The notes below the pieces were generated by a model. It ran no database searches. It was not told where the DNA came from and saw only the letters and a list, made by a program, of their open reading frames with translations. Below, one piece after another: positions 60,641 to 64,000 of a stretch of 64,000 nucleotides of DNA. The first letter of the stretch is position 1, and the number at the start of each line of letters is the position of its first letter. Origin of the DNA: Actinomadura alba (GTDB taxonomy: Bacteria > Actinomycetota > Actinomycetes > Streptosporangiales > Streptosporangiaceae); contig NZ_JABVEC010000016.1 in the NCBI RefSeq assembly GCF_014323705.1, forward strand, positions 124,001-188,000, given 5' to 3'. The position numbers and the translations under genes were made by a program.

Positions 60641-61510
60641 GAACACTCCAAGAGATCGTGATGCTGGGGAGAGCGGGGACGGTCCCCAACGAGAGCGGTA
60701 TCGCACTGAGAAGCCACAATGACCACGCATGTGACCGGTAGATGGCTAGACCATCTTTGTTGTGTTCCCCTTCTCCCTGGTAAGGCTTCTGCACCGTTAA
60801 CTACGCATAGGTCCCGACATGGGTTGCACGGCGCCCTCAGGTAACTTCGGCCGGCTGCAGTCCCCTAACGCGGAAGACAACAGCCGAAGACCACGCGATA
60901 GCTCCCGCATTCGGCGTTAGGAGTGATGACGCCGGCAATCCGCACGGCATGCGCGTTAATGTCCGTGACGGATTCCAGACCTTCCAGGTCGTCGATCATG
61001 TCGAGCTCACGCAGGTGTCGGTGGAACATCGGGCACTGCCAGCGGCAGACCGGGCCCCGCCCAACGAGCAACCGAAGGACAGGACCCGACGCCGCGCACC
61101 CAACGCAACTCGGTGGCACAGACCATGCGAGCGGTCACCGGGCCGGCCACCGATGCGGAGCCTCACCCGCCCACGGCTACACCTCAACCCGGATGGGACC
61201 CGCCGCCACACAGGGAACGCAGCGATGAAACACGGCATGGCCACCGTGCCTCATCTCATACAGCGTCGCGCCGACCGAATACGTCACACAGAGCAGTGTT
61301 CAGCTGACTCGCCGACGCGAAATCGTCGAGTCAGCCCTCGCACTCACCTGGCCGACGGCAGGGGAAGGCCTTCCCAAGCCACCGTCGGTATCGTGGTGCG
61401 ACGATGACGTTCATATCTGGCGAAACCACGGTGCTCGCGACGCACCGCTTCCGACGTTTCCAGGACCGTGATCTCAAGGGGCGCGGTTCTGGCATGGTGC
61501 TCCTCTCTTC
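60641..61510. other. Long intergenic region upstream of the L,D-transpeptidase gene
   Basis: No convincing gene lies in these 870 bp. The longest frame (minus strand 60865-61119, 84 codons) has a Cys-rich start and a possible coding tail (DLEGLESVTDINAHAVRIAG), but no family is recognised and I do not call it. Short hairpins occur at about 60664-60688 and 60751-60767 (AGATGGctagaCCATCT). The promoter and 5' leader of the transpeptidase gene are within 60641-60900. Confidence 0.4.
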
Positions 61511-64000
61511 TCAGAGTTGCGGGCCGTATCCACCGCCGCCGGGGGTCTCGATGACCAGGACGTCGCCGGTGTCCAGGTCGGTGTTGTCGCACCCGGCGAG
61601 ATGCTGGACGCTGCCGTTGGCGCGCTCCACACGGTTGGCGCCGAGGGCGCCCGGGGACCCACCGGCCATGCCGTAGGGCGGTATTCGCCGGTGACCTGAC
61701 AGGGTGCTGACCGTCACCGGCTCACGGAAGCGGATCCGGCGGACGGCTCCGTCGCCGCCATGCCAGCGGCCGGCGCCGCCGCTACCCCGCCGGATGGCGA
61801 ACTCCTCGACGAGCACGGGGTGGCGCCATTCGAGGACCTCCGGATCGGTCAGCCGGGAGTTGGTCATATGGGTCTGTACGACAGACGCCCCATGGAATCC
61901 GTTGCCCGCCCCGGAGCCGGAGGCGACCGTCTCGTAGTACTGGTGCCGCTCGTTGCCGAAGGACACGTTGTTCATCGTCCCCGAGCCCTCGGCCTGGACG
62001 CCCATCGCGGCGTACAGGGCCCCGGTGATCGCCTGAGAGGTCTCCACGTTCCCGGCGACCACGGCCGCCGGAGGGACGGGTGCGAGCATCGAACCCTCGG
62101 GGATGACGATCCGCAACGGGCGCAGACAGCCGTCGTTGAGCGGGATGTCGTCGGCCACCAGGGCGCGGAAGACGTAGAGCACGGCAGCCGTCACCACCGA
62201 CGAGGGTGCGTTGAGGTTGGAGTCGAGCTGCGGCGAGGTGCCGGTGAAGTCCAGCGTCGCGGAGCGCCGGGCGTGGTCGACGGTGACATGTACCGAGATC
62301 ACCGCGCCGGAGTCCGTCTCGTACCGGCAGGCGCCGTCGCTCAGCGCGTCGATCACCCGGCGTACGGACTCCTCGGCGTTGTCCTGGACGTGCCGCATGT
62401 AGGCCTGGACGACATCGAGGCCGAAGTGCTCGATCATGGCGCCGACCTCGTCGACGCCCTTGCGGTTGGCAGCGATCTGAGCGCGCAGGTCGGCCAGATT
62501 GGTGGCGGGGTCGCGGGACGGGTACGGGCCGCTGGTGAGCAGCCGCAGCGTCTCGGCCTCGTGGAACCGGCCGTCCTCAACAAGCAGCCAGTTGTCGAAC
62601 AGGACGCCTTCCTCCTCGATCCGGCGGCTGCCCGCCGGCATGGAGCCGGGGGTGAGCCCGCCGATCTCCGCGTGATGGCCACGCGACGCGACGAAGAACA
62701 GGATCCGCCCGTCTTCGGCCTCCGTCCCGAAGACCGGGGTGATCACGGTGATGTCGGGCAGGTGGGTGCCACCGTGGTACGGGTCGTTGACCGCGTAGGT
62801 GTCGCCCGGTCGCATCGTGCCCGCGCGGCGGCGGATGACCTCCTTGACGCTGGTTCCCATCGAGCCGAGGTGCACCGGGATGTGCGGGGCGTTGGCGATG
62901 AGGTTGCCGTCCGGGTCGAACAGCGCGCAGGAGAAGTCGAGCCGCTCTTTGATGTTCACGGACTGGGCGGTCGACTCCAGCCGTGCCCCCATCTGCTCGG
63001 CGATCGACATGAAGAGGTTGTTGAAGATCTCCAGGAGGACGGGGTCTGCCTCGGCGCCGACCCGCGCCTCACCGACGGCGGCCACTCTCCGGACCAGCAG
63101 GTGCCCGGCGGCTGTCGGCGTCGCCTGCCAGCCATCGTCCACGACGGTGGTCGCGTTGGCCTCGGTGATAACGGCCGGGCCGGTCAGGCGGTCGCCGGGC
63201 CGCATCAGTTCGCGGCGGCGCAGCGGCACCCGGCGCCAGGCGCCGTGTGTGTACAGCCGTACGGTGCCGTCGGCCGGGCTCTCGTATCCCGGCGGGGGCT
63301 GCGCGAGATGGGCGAGGTCGGGCTGCTCGGTGAGCCCGGTCGCCTCCGCCGAGAGCACCTCGACGATCAGCGGACGGTCCATCAGGAACGAATAACGGGC
63401 CCGGTGTCCGGCCTCGAAGGCCACGGTCATGGCATCCGGATCGGCCAGGTCGACCGGGACGGTGGTGTCGGTGCCGTCGTAGCGCAGGTGGGCGCGCCGG
63501 GTCACTCTGATCCGCTCGGTCGGCACCCCTTCGTCGAGCAGCTCGGTGCGCGCCGCCGAGTCCAATGCCTCGGCGACCTCCATGATCTTCGGCATCGCGT
63601 CCGCGTCCAGCCGGGTCTCCACGGACTGTTCACGCATGGCAGTGGTGTCGGCGAGGCCCATTCCGAGCGCCGAGAGCACCCCGGCCATCGGCGGCACCAG
63701 TACGGTGCGGATGCCGAGCGAGTCTGCCACCGCGCAGGCGTGCTGGCCGCCCGCGCCCCCGAACGTGGTCAGGACATACTCGGTGACGTCATGGCCCTTC
63801 TGTACGGAGATGCGCTTGACGGCGTTGGCAATGTTGGCCACGGCGATCCGCAGGTAGCCCTCGGCCATCTCCTCGGGCGAGCGCTCGTCGCCGGTCTCGG
63901 CGCGGATCCGCTCGGCCAGGTCGGCGAACCGCAGCCGCACGAGGCCGTCGTCCAGGGGCTGGTCCCCGCCGGGGCCGAACACCGTGGGGAAGTGGGCGGG
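61511..64000 (-). CDS. 5-oxoprolinase/hydantoinase (HyuA-HyuB fusion), 5' end outside window
   Basis: The frame is open from the right edge to TGA at 61511 (829 residues visible). The first about 300 are the C-terminal part of a hydantoinase A/ASKHA-type domain (TTFGGAGGQHACAVADSLGI). A full hydantoinase B domain follows (VLLEIFNNLFMSIAEQMGAR; RPGDTYAVNDPYHGGTHLPD; ETPGGGGYGPQL at the end). Fused single-chain enzymes of this type are ATP-dependent 5-oxoprolinases (about 1,200 residues) or acetone/hydantoin relatives. The missing N-terminus prevents a finer call. Confidence 0.9.
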   Translation of the reverse strand, partial: PAHFPTVFGPGGDQPLDDGLVRLRFADLAERIRAETGDERSPEEMAEGYLRIAVANIANAVKRISVQKGHDVTEYVLTTFGGAGGQHACAVADSLGIRTVLVPPMAGVLSALGMGLADTTAMREQSVETRLDADAMPKIMEVAEALDSAARTELLDEGVPTERIRVTRRAHLRYDGTDTTVPVDLADPDAMTVAFEAGHRARYSFLMDRPLIVEVLSAEATGLTEQPDLAHLAQPPPGYESPADGTVRLYTHGAWRRVPLRRRELMRPGDRLTGPAVITEANATTVVDDGWQATPTAAGHLLVRRVAAVGEARVGAEADPVLLEIFNNLFMSIAEQMGARLESTAQSVNIKERLDFSCALFDPDGNLIANAPHIPVHLGSMGTSVKEVIRRRAGTMRPGDTYAVNDPYHGGTHLPDITVITPVFGTEAEDGRILFFVASRGHHAEIGGLTPGSMPAGSRRIEEEGVLFDNWLLVEDGRFHEAETLRLLTSGPYPSRDPATNLADLRAQIAANRKGVDEVGAMIEHFGLDVVQAYMRHVQDNAEESVRRVIDALSDGACRYETDSGAVISVHVTVDHARRSATLDFTGTSPQLDSNLNAPSSVVTAAVLYVFRALVADDIPLNDGCLRPLRIVIPEGSMLAPVPPAAVVAGNVETSQAITGALYAAMGVQAEGSGTMNNVSFGNERHQYYETVASGSGAGNGFHGASVVQTHMTNSRLTDPEVLEWRHPVLVEEFAIRRGSGGAGRWHGGDGAVRRIRFREPVTVSTLSGHRRIPPYGMAGGSPGALGANRVERANGSVQHLAGCDNTDLDTGDVLVIETPGGGGYGPQL

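Noticed and set aside
60641..60900. A ydaO-type (cyclic di-AMP) riboswitch in the leader of the L,D-transpeptidase gene
   Set aside because: Such leaders are common for cell-wall genes in actinomycetes, but I could not find the conserved core sequences.
60865..61119. Cys-containing minus-strand frame that might be a small WhiB-like or metal protein
   Set aside because: The Cys spacing does not match WhiB, there is no ribosome-binding site, and the rest has no recognisable fold.

Overview
The window is high-GC DNA from an actinomycete, probably a mycelial member of the Streptosporangiales (Actinomadura, Thermomonospora or Streptosporangium type). The supports for this are the GC-rich codon use, many GTG starts, a long chaplin, an MFS-dTMP kinase fusion, ECF sigma factors coupled to membrane partners, Lsr2, and DUF2637 and serine-recombinase mobile genes. 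The genus is inferred from gene content.

Bases 1-27,000 look like chromosomal backbone. They hold an efflux adaptor (cut by the left edge), a secreted GH12-like protein, an ECF sigma factor with a coupled membrane protein, a GT39-type glycosyltransferase, a kynureninase-SDR pair, an alpha/beta hydrolase, a PadR-HAAS pair and a RicT-like PSP1 protein. A repair and housekeeping block follows: fructosamine-3-kinase-like protein, LMW phosphatase, subtilase, holB, MFS-tmk and topA, with DUF5703 divergent from topA. It ends with a five-repeat chaplin, an M20 peptidase and tRNA-Leu(GAG).

Bases 27,082-55,510 are read as a genomic island in the 3' end of tRNA-Leu. An exact 18-bp copy of the tRNA end lies at 55,493-55,510. 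The left end has a recombinase that lacks its catalytic domain and runs into the tRNA. The right end has Lsr2, a frameshifted DUF2637 (Spd-like) gene and a 5'-truncated RecD2-like helicase, so the element is probably a decayed, immobile integrative element.

The main cargo (28.3-45.4 kb) is a dense, translationally coupled catabolic cluster. It contains a split coenzyme-B12 acyl-CoA mutase (large subunit, then an enoyl-CoA hydratase gene, then the B12-binding subunit), a MeaB chaperone, a family III CoA transferase, two hydratases and two adjacent acyl-CoA dehydrogenases. It also has three dehydrogenase/epimerase-type proteins, a flavin dehydrogenase, a lactonase, a MatC-like carboxylate carrier and two paralogous FadR-type regulators. 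An isochorismatase-like and an SDR-like member have lost key catalytic residues. I infer CoA activation, dehydrogenation, hydration and a carbon-skeleton rearrangement of an unidentified, perhaps branched or dicarboxylic, acid. The substrate cannot be read from sequence.

The second cargo (47.8-50.2 kb) is a zinc-starvation module. It is an operon of cysteine-poor ribosomal proteins L33, L31, L28, S14 and L32, divergent from a CobW-like protein, with a Zur-type palindrome between them. IS701-type and oxidoreductase pseudogenes separate the two cargoes.

Bases 55,511-64,000 begin with a second decayed serine recombinase and a truncated TetR gene. They continue with an ECF sigma factor and its coupled membrane partner, a structured non-coding region, a secreted protein ending in LPVTG, an L,D-transpeptidase lipoprotein and a 5-oxoprolinase/hydantoinase cut by the right edge.
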